DNA from: Sporosarcina luteola
GTDB taxonomy: Bacteria > Bacillota > Bacilli > Bacillales_A > Planococcaceae
Direction of reading: 5' to 3'
Length of the DNA stretch: 64,000 nt
Assembly: GCA_014204635.1 (NCBI GenBank)
Contig: JACHLS010000005.1
Coordinates: 124,001 to 188,000, forward strand
Shown in pieces: positions 26,250 to 35,375 of this stretch. Position numbers and translations under genes: made by a program. Position 1 is the stretch's first letter. The number at the start of each line of letters is the position of its first letter. The notes under the pieces were generated by a model. It saw only the letters and a list, made by a program, of their open reading frames with translations, had not been told where the DNA came from and did not search any database.

Positions 26250-26675
26250 TTATTTAAGATTTTCTAGGATGTGTGTCAAGACAGCCGTGGCAATTTCAAT
26301 ATTTTCAATAGGTATGCCCTTCAAAAAACCTTTGTACAACACATCCAGCTTGCCCATGATGGCCTGGCATACTGAATGGCCGGATTCCGTCAATCGAATC
26401 CATTTTTCCCGCTTGTCCTCTCCCGGACGCACCTCAATATAGGTCAACTCTTCCAGACGCTGCAAAATTTTAGTCACGCTTGGTTTTTCTACCTGCTGTT
26501 TTGTCGCAATCTCTGCCGGCGTCATGTCGCCCTCTTGGAAAAGTAACTTTAGGATGGTCCATTGTGAATTAAATAACCTATATTCCGCAAGGACGGCATT
26601 TATTTCATTAAGCAAGGGACGATGCACCTTGGCATATTGACCAAAAAACTGCAATTCTTTTGTTGGAATGGCCAA
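26250..26675 (-). CDS. MarR family transcriptional repressor
   Basis: A 141-residue winged-helix regulator. The recognition helix is in MTPAEIATKQQVEKPSVTKI and the wing in GEDKREKWIRLTESG, with Asp-Lys-Arg at the usual place. MarR proteins are dimers released from DNA by a small ligand. The start shown is TTG 26675, which is only two bases after AGGAGG; ATT at 26669 would have the ideal spacing of eight, so the true start is uncertain. A palindrome overlaps its promoter, and the MFS gene follows at 15 bp. Confidence 0.9.
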   Translation of the reverse strand: MAIPTKELQFFGQYAKVHRPLLNEINAVLAEYRLFNSQWTILKLLFQEGDMTPAEIATKQQVEKPSVTKILQRLEELTYIEVRPGEDKREKWIRLTESGHSVCQAIMGKLDVLYKGFLKGIPIENIEIATAVLTHILENLK

Positions 26676-26695
26676 AACCTCCTACTGATTATTAT

Positions 26696-26739
26696 TAGTT
26701 AGCCTAATTAACTATAATATTAAATCATATATTATGCAA
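26696..26739 (-). promoter_or_regulatory. marR promoter with overlapping palindrome
   Basis: On the minus strand TTGCAT (26739-26734) and TATAGT (26716-26711) are spaced by 17 bp. The palindrome TAGTTAGCCTAATTAACTA at 26696-26714 (arms TAGTTA/TAACTA) overlaps the -10 box and start site. A site here fits autoregulation by the MarR protein. Confidence 0.7.
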
Positions 26740-26842
26740 ATTGTCCAGTTAGGAAGGAGTGTACTAGCTAACACCCCATGCTATGCAGGAGCAAATAGGA
26801 TACTAGAACGCCACGCCTACTGATGTGACTTTTTCTCATTTT

Positions 26843-26892
26843 AAAAAGGTAAAATGGATAAAGTGTAAACACTCCCTCCATTTTACCTTTTT
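26843..26892 (-). terminator. Strong terminator after the helicase unit
   Basis: AAAAAGGTAAAATGGA and its exact complement form a 16-bp stem around an 18-base loop, 17 bp after the stop of the gene at 26909. It ends in a T-run on either strand. Confidence 0.85.
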
Positions 26893-26908
26893 ACTACCCA
26901 TCCATCTT

Positions 26909-27355
26909 TCACCGGCAAGCAGATTCATCCGATGCACACAATTCTTTATACGCCAACGCCTTGAGTGCGAGCATTTCCTCCTCGGATAGGCGGCTTTGAA
27001 GCTTGTTCAACAATTGCTGTTGCTGCTCAGCGGTCATGCCGTTTCTCGCCTGAGATTGGAGTTCATTCAGCTCGGATACATCAAATTTCTTGATGAGAGC
27101 ACGCGTCGCTCCCTCCTTCGTTTGGAATGGCAACTTGGAGGGGTCAGCGTTTTTTCCTTCTTCGATGAGCGCCCGCAGTTCCGGGTCGTTCTTTACTTCC
27201 TGTTTAATCGCCTCCAGTTGACCGCTTGATTCCAATTCGGTTGTCACTTTATCCATCACTTGGTCGGCAATGAGATTCGTTCCGACATAGTACACACCAA
27301 TGGCAAGAAGTCCCAAAATGATAACCGTAGCAATGAGGGCTTTTAGAAATCTCAT
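26909..27355 (-). CDS. Membrane-anchored protein of unknown function
   Basis: A 148-residue protein that I do not recognise. Residues 5-27 form one hydrophobic segment (ALIATVIILGLLAIGVYYVG), after which the chain is charged and helical, rich in Glu and Gln, with two Cys close to the end (CASDESACR). The most likely layout is an N-terminal anchor with the rest outside. ATG 27355 has AGGAG seven bases upstream. It follows the helicase gene by 23 bp on the same strand and shares its terminator, but a functional link is not evident. Confidence 0.75.
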   Translation of the reverse strand: MRFLKALIATVIILGLLAIGVYYVGTNLIADQVMDKVTTELESSGQLEAIKQEVKNDPELRALIEEGKNADPSKLPFQTKEGATRALIKKFDVSELNELQSQARNGMTAEQQQQLLNKLQSRLSEEEMLALKALAYKELCASDESACR

Positions 27356-27378
27356 ATCCGTTCTCCTTTAGCACATTT

Positions 27379-30300
27379 TCAAGTTAACAATTCCACAATG
27401 TCTTCCTCGGTTAAGGAGGCCATCGCATTCTGTTGGGAATCAATAATTTCCTCTATCAAAGTTCTCTTTCTTTCCTGCAGTTCATTCATCTTGTCCTCTA
27501 TCGTGCCACGTGCAACAAGTTTAATCACTTGCACGACTTCTTTCTGGCCGATCCTGTGAGCCCTATCGGCCGCTTGCTCTTCCACTGCCGGGTTCCACCA
27601 TAAATCATACAAAATAACAGTATCGGCCCCGGTCAAATTAAGGCCTGTTCCACCTGCTTTTAACGAAATCAAAAACAGATCACGTTCTCCATCGTTAAAC
27701 CGACCGCATAATTCCAGCCGTTCCTCGGAAGGCGTTTGGCCATCCAGATAGAAAAACGGCACCCCTTGGTATGAAAGGTCCCTGCCGATCAGATCCAGCA
27801 TTTTGGTGAACTGAGAGAAGATCAAGACACGCCGGCCAGCCATTTGCGATTCCTGAATAATTCGCTTTAGCTGTTCGAATTTTGCCGAGCTGCCTTTATA
27901 GCCGTCGACGAATAAAGCGGGATGGCAGCAAATTTGCCGCAGCCGCGTCAATCCGGCGAGAATCCTAATCTTATTCTTGCGTATCGTGTCCTTATCCAAG
28001 TGCTTCAGCGTATCATGCCGCAATTTTGCCAAATAGGCCGCATAAAGTTTCTTTTGCTCAGGCAACAGTTCAGCCGAGTCAATTGTTTCGATTTTCTCCG
28101 GCAACTCCTGCACAACGTCCCGTTTCATCCGGCGAAGAAGGAACGGGCGGATCCGCCGTGCCACTTCTTTTCGCCGCAGCTCACTGAACTCCCGCAATCC
28201 CCCAAATAATTCAGGCAGAATGACATGAAAAATGGACCACAGTTCCTCCAACGCATTTTCCACAGGTGTGCCGGTCAAAGCGAAACGATGCGTTGCCCGA
28301 ATTCGTTTTACAGACCTCGCCGTCATCGTTATCGGATTTTTGATTGCCTGTGCTTCATCCAGAAACATCGTATGGAACGTCATCTTCTCAATCCACTGGA
28401 TATCCCTTCGCACGAGGGGATACGAGGTGATAATGACGTCAGCCCCCTGGTCCAGCTGCCATAATCTCATCCTCTTTTTACGGTCTCCGTCCACAATGAC
28501 GGCTTTTAAGGCAGGCGCAAACTTCTCCATTTCTTGCTTCCAATTGTATGTTAGAGAAGAAGGGCAGACAATGAGGACAGGCTGTTTCCCGCGGCGGACG
28601 GCAGTTTGCTCAGACAGGATGTAAGCAATGCTCTGCACGGTCTTCCCGAGTCCCATATCATCTGCCAAAATGCCGCCTGCTCCAAACGCGGCCAACGTTT
28701 TCATCCAGCGATAGCCTTGCTTTTGGTACGGCCGTAAAACGGAATTCAGGATCTCGGGAATGGCAATGCTTTCATCAGGATTTTTCAGCTTGTCGAGGAA
28801 CGCCCTTGCGGAATCTTCAACTGAAAAAGCCTCCGCCTCTTCTTCGGAATGCAGCAACCGAATGCCACGGACAAAAGGAACCGTCAGCCCTTTCTCCAAG
28901 TCTTCCAAGCTTTCCGGGAGTTCATTCATCATCTGCTGCAAGCGCTCGAATTCCTTTGTTTCCAATGAAAGAAGCGTACCGTCCCGCAACCGGTAGTATT
29001 TCCGCTTTTCTTCAAGGGCCGCCAGCAGAGAACGGATATCCCGGTCTCCAATGCCGTCCATCTCAAATTTAAATTCCAGCCAATTCGTCCGATCCTCAAA
29101 AGCTTTCACACGGATTCGGGGTTGAGGATGCCCCTTGAAAATCCGGTTTCGGATTGCTGTTGTCGCATAGACGCGAACATACTGCTGGAGCTTTGGCAGG
29201 ATATGATAAAGAAAAGCATACTCCAATTCTTCATTATGCAAAAAATAACCTTCGTCCGTTTCAGCAAACTGGCTATCTTCCATGAGCCCTAAAATGGCCT
29301 CTTCCTTTTCGATATCCCGCAGAACCGTCGCCTTTTTCGGCAACTCCCGATCTGCCACCGGATTAATGACAATGTGGCCATACTGAAACTCCAACCCGGC
29401 CAATAGGCGGTTATTCAAACGGTCGATATAAAGCTTTGCCACTAAGGGGGATTGAACCAAACGGCTTGTTATGGATGGAGCAATGTCGACCTGGCCGATG
29501 CTCCGAAGACCCGGAACAACTTTCTCCAAGAAAAACCCGACTTGTTCATCCGGAATCGCAATATGCATCGCTTGTGCGGTCTTCAGCATCCGTTCCAAAT
29601 CCGCCAGCCGTTTGCAATCCTCCGGCGCAAGACGAAAGATATTCCCTCTCTGCATGACTGTCCGGTATGCTTCCAAAATGACCACATCATTCATACCGTC
29701 TATTTTCAGCAGATGGTCATTGTTCTTTGAGTGCCCAAAGTGGAAGCAGATCGGCAACGTGCCTTCCTTACGCTGAAACGGGTACCTGGCTCCTGCCTTC
29801 TCCAGCTCAACCTCGGTTGCATCCAGCAGCGGGAGCAATGCATCCCATGCATAAGGAGGAATGACCAGCATGGAATCCGGAATGGTGATGTCCTCGCGTT
29901 GGTCTGCTTGAATTGCGATGAGCTGTTGCAAAACTGAATCCGTCTCCGCCAGAAAACAATGGATATGAGGATCGTGAAATTCACTTGGAAGACCTCTGTC
30001 CAGTAGACGAAGAAGGCGACCGATTTGTTCGACCTTGCGAGCACCAAACCAAATTTCCAGGCCAATATGCGGCCCTTGGCCTGTCCCGATCGGTTTAAGG
30101 ATAAATTGCAGTGACTGCACCTGACGCCGTTCAAAATGCCGCTGATGTTTACTGGGCGGGGCGGCGGGTTCATTGAATAGGGTCAGCAATTCATCTGACA
30201 GTCTTGCACGATTCCCTTCCTGTTGCGCGATGGCAAGCAGGACGGCTGCGACATGCTGGCATTCGTACTTATAGGAAGCCCCAATTGAAGGACAGGTGCA

Positions 30301-30504
30301 TGCGGTTTTCATTTCATCCCCAGCACAGAATTCGATTCTTACTTGGAAAGGTTCGTTGCCATGTACAACCGCCTCACAGCGATCGGAATCAAGTACGTCA
30401 ATAGAGACTTTGCCCGTTTGAGCGTACGACTTCCCTCGCCGATATGAGACAGTGCCACACAAATCCGTAACCATTTTATCTGTAATGTTTGGAATCAAAT
30501 TCAT
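27379..30504 (-). CDS. SWIM zinc-finger SNF2 family helicase (YwqA-like)
   Basis: A 1041-residue Swi2/Snf2 ATPase that probably moves along double-stranded DNA. A SWIM zinc motif is near residues 68-85 (CTCPSIGASYKYECQH), the long middle region is unassigned, and the helicase core covers about 590-1041: Walker A ADDMGLGKT near 618, DEAQ near 718, TGTPVEN, FSQFTKMLDLI, GGTGLNLTGA and motif VI AHRIGQ near 986. Similar proteins occur in bacilli as YwqA. ATG 30504 is very close to GGAGGAG; TTG 30498 has better spacing. It is the first gene of a unit with the membrane protein at 26909. Confidence 0.92.
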   Translation of the reverse strand: MNLIPNITDKMVTDLCGTVSYRRGKSYAQTGKVSIDVLDSDRCEAVVHGNEPFQVRIEFCAGDEMKTACTCPSIGASYKYECQHVAAVLLAIAQQEGNRARLSDELLTLFNEPAAPPSKHQRHFERRQVQSLQFILKPIGTGQGPHIGLEIWFGARKVEQIGRLLRLLDRGLPSEFHDPHIHCFLAETDSVLQQLIAIQADQREDITIPDSMLVIPPYAWDALLPLLDATEVELEKAGARYPFQRKEGTLPICFHFGHSKNNDHLLKIDGMNDVVILEAYRTVMQRGNIFRLAPEDCKRLADLERMLKTAQAMHIAIPDEQVGFFLEKVVPGLRSIGQVDIAPSITSRLVQSPLVAKLYIDRLNNRLLAGLEFQYGHIVINPVADRELPKKATVLRDIEKEEAILGLMEDSQFAETDEGYFLHNEELEYAFLYHILPKLQQYVRVYATTAIRNRIFKGHPQPRIRVKAFEDRTNWLEFKFEMDGIGDRDIRSLLAALEEKRKYYRLRDGTLLSLETKEFERLQQMMNELPESLEDLEKGLTVPFVRGIRLLHSEEEAEAFSVEDSARAFLDKLKNPDESIAIPEILNSVLRPYQKQGYRWMKTLAAFGAGGILADDMGLGKTVQSIAYILSEQTAVRRGKQPVLIVCPSSLTYNWKQEMEKFAPALKAVIVDGDRKKRMRLWQLDQGADVIITSYPLVRRDIQWIEKMTFHTMFLDEAQAIKNPITMTARSVKRIRATHRFALTGTPVENALEELWSIFHVILPELFGGLREFSELRRKEVARRIRPFLLRRMKRDVVQELPEKIETIDSAELLPEQKKLYAAYLAKLRHDTLKHLDKDTIRKNKIRILAGLTRLRQICCHPALFVDGYKGSSAKFEQLKRIIQESQMAGRRVLIFSQFTKMLDLIGRDLSYQGVPFFYLDGQTPSEERLELCGRFNDGERDLFLISLKAGGTGLNLTGADTVILYDLWWNPAVEEQAADRAHRIGQKEVVQVIKLVARGTIEDKMNELQERKRTLIEEIIDSQQNAMASLTEEDIVELLT

Positions 30505-30592
30505 CTCCTCCCCATGCTCCGTACTATTTCAGTATCCTTCATTATACGCGAACAAGGGCTCCCTTTACAGTCCGGAGAATAAGGCAGACGTT

Positions 30593-32224
30593 TCACTGAC
30601 TCACAAATCTCTTACGAAACACGGAATGCCATGTGATGCCAGAGGCAACAAGCAGCAGGGCAATATAGACATAAATCCCGAACTCAAATCGATTGGCAAA
30701 CGTGTGTGCAGCAACGAATAACAGCGTAAGCAAACCAATCAAAAACATTTTAAACGAGCCGCTATCCTGTGCGAATTGAAAGGACATCGTAAAAGGAAAC
30801 GAATCCCGATCCATCAACATATAAACAATCGCGGTGAACAGCACGCCTCCAAGGGCCACCGCAAGGAGATCGGGAATGACAGAAATGGAGAAAATCCCAA
30901 TGAAAATAACCGATAGAAATAGAAAAACTGGCGCATACATTGTTGTCAAAAATGCCTTTAATGTCCCACTAAATACGATTTGAGGATGATCAATCGGTGC
31001 CGCTTTGAAAATCCAGCCACCTTTATAGCTGCCCGAATATCGAAGCATATGGACGACGGTCGGGATAATGAAGTTGAGGAAATAGATGAACAGGAACATG
31101 CTTCCTGTGCCGATGTCTGCAAGAGACCGTTCCCTCAGCTCCATCAGGATAAAAATGAAAGGAAACACAATTCCCATTGCCAACACTGGATAGACTTTCA
31201 GTTTAAATTCCCTCTCCTGTCGCATCATCAATGTGGCAAATCGAAAAAAGACCCTTTCCTCTTTGGAGCGGCACGTCAGATTGGCCAGAAACGCAATGAT
31301 CCGGTGAGGTTTCCTCTTTCGTTCCTTCGCTACACCCATTAATTTATCAAGACTTCTCTCAAAAGCCGGCATTAGACGAATATACAAAAGGACTGCCAAG
31401 ATCGGCACAAGTATTCCAAGAATGGAACCGAGAACAATGCCAATTGAGTAATTTCTATTAATAAGCATTTCAAATGTGGATCCATACCATAAAGGTGGCA
31501 GCAATAGATGCCACCAGCTGAACGTATAAGAGATGTCAAAATTCACAATATCAAAAGAACGGGCCACGACCTGATAGCCGATAATCGTCCCGACAGATAG
31601 AAGAATCTGTACATAATTGATAATATCCTTCAGCCGTTCCCCATCGAAAAATCGCAGCACAACCAAATAAAGCAAGGAGGTGATGACAATGACAAGCGCA
31701 ATGGTCAACCCGATATCCACGAGAAACAGCAAGGTAAATAGAATGCCTTTTTTAAAGAGGGAGACCAAAATCGGCAATAGCAGAAGCGAGCCGCTGACGA
31801 AAAACATGTAAATGAGAATGTGCAAGATTTTGGCTGCATTGATTGTCTTACTGTCGGCCGGTTTCGTATGCAGTATGTTTTTATCCCGGATATCCAGCAA
31901 AACGGAAGAGAAATCTGCGATCATAGTCGTGGATAATATGAAAATAATAATGCCAAAGCTGATTCCCATTTGAAAGACCAATTGATTCCCCAAAAATAAG
32001 AAAGGAGTAATTAACAAACCGTACAGGGCATAAATCCACAGTGATTTCAGGAACTGGTTGCCTTCCTTTTTTACCCGTGTATCATTAAAAATCGTCGGCA
32101 CTCTTCTGCCATCCATCGTCAATTTCATTCGTAAGATAATCACCAGAGTCTCATAATCGATTCCCAATTTTAATAACAAAGGCTTAAACAGCGAAATAAC
32201 TTGAATTGATCGGTACTCACGCAT
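30593..32224 (-). CDS. ABC exporter permease
   Basis: A 543-residue membrane protein with about 12 hydrophobic segments and a basic N-terminus, the partner of the ATPase whose stop codon it overlaps by 8 bp. The start is taken as ATG 32224; ATG 32230 is also possible, and both lie inside the end of the ATPase gene. Large two-block ABC permeases of this size are known in bacilli for export or membrane-stress functions, but no substrate can be named. No terminator is seen after it. Confidence 0.82.
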   Translation of the reverse strand: MREYRSIQVISLFKPLLLKLGIDYETLVIILRMKLTMDGRRVPTIFNDTRVKKEGNQFLKSLWIYALYGLLITPFLFLGNQLVFQMGISFGIIIFILSTTMIADFSSVLLDIRDKNILHTKPADSKTINAAKILHILIYMFFVSGSLLLLPILVSLFKKGILFTLLFLVDIGLTIALVIVITSLLYLVVLRFFDGERLKDIINYVQILLSVGTIIGYQVVARSFDIVNFDISYTFSWWHLLLPPLWYGSTFEMLINRNYSIGIVLGSILGILVPILAVLLYIRLMPAFERSLDKLMGVAKERKRKPHRIIAFLANLTCRSKEERVFFRFATLMMRQEREFKLKVYPVLAMGIVFPFIFILMELRERSLADIGTGSMFLFIYFLNFIIPTVVHMLRYSGSYKGGWIFKAAPIDHPQIVFSGTLKAFLTTMYAPVFLFLSVIFIGIFSISVIPDLLAVALGGVLFTAIVYMLMDRDSFPFTMSFQFAQDSGSFKMFLIGLLTLLFVAAHTFANRFEFGIYVYIALLLVASGITWHSVFRKRFVSQ

Positions 32225-33014
32225 CTGCATCCCCATCCTGCATAATGGAGATGAACCGGGACGCCCGTTCCCCATGATCTGTGAAGCCCGTCAATTGATT
32301 GAATATCCCAGACAAGGTGCCTTCCTGGCTTAATTCCTGCAACTCTTCAAACGTCCCGTCTGCTACTACTTCTCCCCTGACAAGAAGGACAATCCGATTG
32401 CTGATCTTCTCAACGACATCCATAATATGAGATGAGTAGAATATCGTCTTCCCCTGTTCCGCGAGCTGTGCCAGCATTTCCCGGATGATCATCATACTGT
32501 TGGCATCCAAACCACTCAGCGGTTCATCAAGAAATAACAGATCGGGATTATGCAACAAACTCGATGTAATGAGCACCTTCTGCTTCATTCCTTTTGAAAA
32601 GGAAGAAAGTCTTGCATCCATTACACTGGTGAGATCGAATTCCTTCAATAGCTTTTCGGCCTTCTGCTCCGCGTATTGTCGTTCCAACCCATAGAGCTCC
32701 CCTGTAAACACCAAAAACTCCATTGCCGTCAAATTATCGTAAAGCTCCGCCTGTTCCGGCACATAGCCGATGCGACGCTTATATGAAATATCGCCTTGTG
32801 AAATGTCCTGGCCGAACAGCTCAACCGTACCTTTATAGTCCTGAATCAAACCGAGCATGATCTTCACAGTGGTACTCTTCCCCGCTCCGTTCGGTCCAAT
32901 ATATCCGATAATCTGACCGCGCTTCACTTCTAGATTCACTCGGTTCAGCACTAGCTTCCCGCCATAATCCATCGTCAAATCCCGGAGGACTAATACGTTT
33001 TCTGTCGTTTTCAT
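32217..33014 (-). CDS. ABC exporter ATP-binding protein
   Basis: A 265-residue ATPase: Walker A IGPNGAGKST, signature FSKGMKQK, Walker B LLFLDEPLSGLD and switch His in YSSHIMD. The FSKGM variant is usual in exporters of the CcmA/BcrA group. ATG 33014 has GGGGTGG at short distance and opens the conserved first strand; the frame continues upstream to 33164 without a better start. It overlaps the permease gene by 8 bp, so the two form an exporter operon. Confidence 0.9.
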   Translation of the reverse strand: MKTTENVLVLRDLTMDYGGKLVLNRVNLEVKRGQIIGYIGPNGAGKSTTVKIMLGLIQDYKGTVELFGQDISQGDISYKRRIGYVPEQAELYDNLTAMEFLVFTGELYGLERQYAEQKAEKLLKEFDLTSVMDARLSSFSKGMKQKVLITSSLLHNPDLLFLDEPLSGLDANSMMIIREMLAQLAEQGKTIFYSSHIMDVVEKISNRIVLLVRGEVVADGTFEELQELSQEGTLSGIFNQLTGFTDHGERASRFISIMQDGDADA

Positions 33015-33188
33015 ACATCCACCCCATTCAGAAAGATTTCTTTCTTGCTCTTTTATACGAATGAAATTGGAAATGGTTCCCTGAGTAAACGATGAGAAAC
33101 TTCTTATGAAACTCTCATTTTTCTCACAGGGTCCTCTAAAAGTGCGGAGGTATGATAAGGACATACCAAAACAAAGGAGACGATGAAC

Positions 33189-34133
33189 ATGAACAAACTA
33201 CTAGCAACTACACTAAGCGCAGCATTATTATCAGCAGGAGGATTCAGCGCAGCGAACGTGCTGCACACAGACAAGGTTGAAGCGGCACAAACACATGAAG
33301 TATCCCACGCATCCCAATTTGGATCCAACTACCAATTGCAAATTGCAGCTGACACGCTCACACAACTTCCGGAATACGCAACAGTCGCAAGCAAAGTCGA
33401 CGTTTCCGGCCTGCAAGCGAAAATTACAGAGGACTCTAACTACAAGCGTGTCATTCTGTTCAAGGAAGCGAACGGACAAGGCAAATTCAAATCTATTTTC
33501 GTCAAGAACACAAATAAGCTGGAAATTATTGACCTTAAAGCAGGACAAGTATTTTACGGCACCATCACACCGGAAGACACAACACCAGCACCTGAAGCAA
33601 AACCGGAACAACCGGTCCAAAGCGCCATCAGCTCACTTCCGGAATATGCAACACTTGCTTCCAAAGTTGATGTCGCCAGCTACAACGCTACAGTCGCAGA
33701 AGATAACTTTAACAAGCGCGTGATCGTCTTGAAAGACGAAAATAACCGCGAACAATTCAAATCCATCTTTGTGAAAGACACAAACACTTTGAAAATTATC
33801 GACACAAAAGGCGGACAAATCTTCTACGGCGTCGTCACTGCCGAATCAACATCGAGCACGGCTCAACCGGCTGCTGCTAAACAACAAGTGAAGCAACAGA
33901 CAGCTCCTGCTGCAAGCAGCATTAGCACACTACCTGAATACGACAAGCTTGCTTCTGTCGTAGACGTCGCGAGCTACACTGCACAAATCGCAGAAGACAA
34001 CTACAACACACGCACCATCCTATTGAAGAATGCGAATGGCAGCGTCCAATACAAATCCATCTTCGTTAAGCGGACTAATACGCTAAAAGTCATCAACACA
34101 CGCGGCGGCATGGTATATTACGGATCTCTATAA
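33189..34133 (+). CDS. Secreted protein with three 68-residue repeats
   Basis: A secreted protein of 314 residues with a signal peptide ending near VEAA. It consists of three repeats, at about 58-125, 148-215 and 246-313, joined by Pro/Ala/Gln-rich linkers. Each repeat runs LPEYxTxASKVDV, then a strand KRVIxLK, then FKSIFVKxTNTLKIID and GGQxFYG. The repeat ends are nearly identical. I do not recognise the domain. ATG 33183 is very close to AAAGGAG; ATG 33189 has better spacing. Such a tandem extracellular domain could bind the wall, a metal or a polymer, but that is open. A terminator follows. Confidence 0.85.
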   Translation: MNKLLATTLSAALLSAGGFSAANVLHTDKVEAAQTHEVSHASQFGSNYQLQIAADTLTQLPEYATVASKVDVSGLQAKITEDSNYKRVILFKEANGQGKFKSIFVKNTNKLEIIDLKAGQVFYGTITPEDTTPAPEAKPEQPVQSAISSLPEYATLASKVDVASYNATVAEDNFNKRVIVLKDENNREQFKSIFVKDTNTLKIIDTKGGQIFYGVVTAESTSSTAQPAAAKQQVKQQTAPAASSISTLPEYDKLASVVDVASYTAQIAEDNYNTRTILLKNANGSVQYKSIFVKRTNTLKVINTRGGMVYYGSL

Positions 34134-34145
34134 GGAAATTTGACC

Positions 34146-34177
34146 AACAAGCAGGCGCTTAAAGGCGTCTGCTTGTT
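34146..34177 (+). terminator. Terminator after the repeat-protein gene
   Basis: AACAAGCAGGCGC / GCGTCTGCTTGTT, a 13-bp stem with one mismatch and a 6-base loop, followed by GTTTG. Confidence 0.8.
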
Positions 34178-34239
34178 GTTTGTTTAGAAGTTGCAGATGG
34201 GAAGATCGTTAAAATCAAACCGCTGAACAAATAGGGATT

Positions 34240-34915
34240 AACAATCACTTGCAACTAGGGATCGATCAGTTAGTCTTCTCTATCGATCACTTTTCCGTTT
34301 TTATCGATCACTTGGCTTGGGTTATCGAGCAATCGGCGTTTATCAATCACTTGCAACTAGGTATCGATCGGTTGGTCTTCTCTATCGGTCGCCTTTCCGT
34401 TTTTATCGATCACTTGGCTTGGGTTATCGATCAATTGGCGTATATCGATCACTTGCAACTAGTTATCGATTACTTGGTCGTCTCTATTGATCACTTTTCC
34501 CTTTTTATCGATCACTTGGCTTGGGTTATCGATCAAATGGCGTTTATCAATCAGTTGCAACTAGGTATCGATTACTTGGTCGTCTCTATCAATCACTTTT
34601 CCCTTTTTATCGATCACTTGGCTTGGGTTATCGATCAATTGGAGTTTATCAATCACTTGCAACTAGGTATCGATCAGTTAGTCTTCTCTATCGGTCGCCT
34701 TTCCACTTTTATCGATCATCACTTGGCTTGGTTTATTGATCAATCGGCGTTTATCAATTATTTGCAACTAGATATCGATCGATTGGTCTTCTCTATCAAT
34801 CACTTTTCCAATTTTATCGATCACTTGTCTTGGGTTATCGATCAATCGGCGTTTATCAATCAGTTCGTGGTCTCTATCAATCACTTTTCCAATTTTATCG
34901 ATCACCTTGGGAGTG
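34240..34915. repeat. 21-bp/102-bp compound tandem array (GATCGATAA modules)
   Basis: About 6.6 copies of a 102-bp unit with starts at 34240, 34342, 34444, 34546, 34648, 34753 and 34855; one step is 105 because of a 3-bp insertion. Each unit is made of four 21-bp modules and one of 18 bp, and each module starts (plus strand) with ATCGATCA or a close variant, which is TGATCGAT on the minus strand, where the run reads GATCGATAA plus 12 variable bases. ATCGAT itself is palindromic, so sites recur every two helical turns. The plus strand stays open for 225 codons, but the module has no stop in that orientation and no ribosome binding site precedes it. The remaining intergenic DNA up to 35064 shows only the ribosome binding site of the next gene. 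Confidence 0.92.
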
Positions 34916-35064
34916 ATTGTTGCTGAAAGATTTTATCTCCATTGTTATGACCCAAAGAAACAGCATATCCTTCCAGTTTTGATTTCAACCATACGGGTAA
35001 TGAAGGATTACAAGATTGATTGTCTCTGTAGCTTTACAAATACTCATGTGAAGGAGGTAGACAT

Positions 35065-35325
35065 ATGGCGGATAAACAGAAGCGTGATCAAGATGAGTAT
35101 TTCGAGGATCGGGCCGGCACAGATGATGCCCGTTTCCACGTTGTTCCACATGACGAGGACGGCTGGGCTGTGAAGAAAGAAGGCAACGATGATCCGGCGT
35201 ATACATCCGGGTCGCGTGATGAAGCTGTCGATGAAGCAAAACGTATGGCAGAAAAAGCTGGAACAATGGTCTATATTCATGGCGATGATGGCAAGATTGA
35301 GAAACAGCTTGAATATGGAGATTGA
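35065..35325 (+). CDS. DUF2188 domain protein
   Basis: An 86-residue acidic protein with the DUF2188 pattern: FHVVPHDEDGWAVKKEGND, then the SRDEAVDEAKRMAEKAG helix and a closing VYIHGDDGKIEKQ strand. The family is widespread and of unknown function, often small soluble proteins linked with stress. ATG 35065 has GAAGGAGG at good spacing. It is a single-gene unit between the large array and a bidirectional terminator. Confidence 0.85.
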   Translation: MADKQKRDQDEYFEDRAGTDDARFHVVPHDEDGWAVKKEGNDDPAYTSGSRDEAVDEAKRMAEKAGTMVYIHGDDGKIEKQLEYGD

Positions 35326-35331
35326 AGCTAA

Positions 35332-35369
35332 TGAAAATGCCCAAGGAGTATGCTCCCTGGGCATTTTCA
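35332..35369. terminator. Bidirectional terminator
   Basis: TGAAAATGCCCA / TGGGCATTTTCA, a perfect 12-bp stem extended by GGAG/CTCC inside, between the DUF2188 gene and the small minus-strand gene. Confidence 0.85.
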
Positions 35370-35375
35370 TTAGGT

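Noticed and set aside
34240-34915. CRISPR array
   Set aside because: Repeats are 21 bp without unique spacers of constant length, copies vary at many places, and no cas gene is present.
34249-34926. A 225-codon open frame through the 102-bp array, with heptad-like IDHLxxx repeats
   Set aside because: It starts at a TTG with no ribosome binding site, the module has no stop codon in plus frames so openness is expected, and the sister array at 52196 has a 103-bp period that cannot keep a frame.
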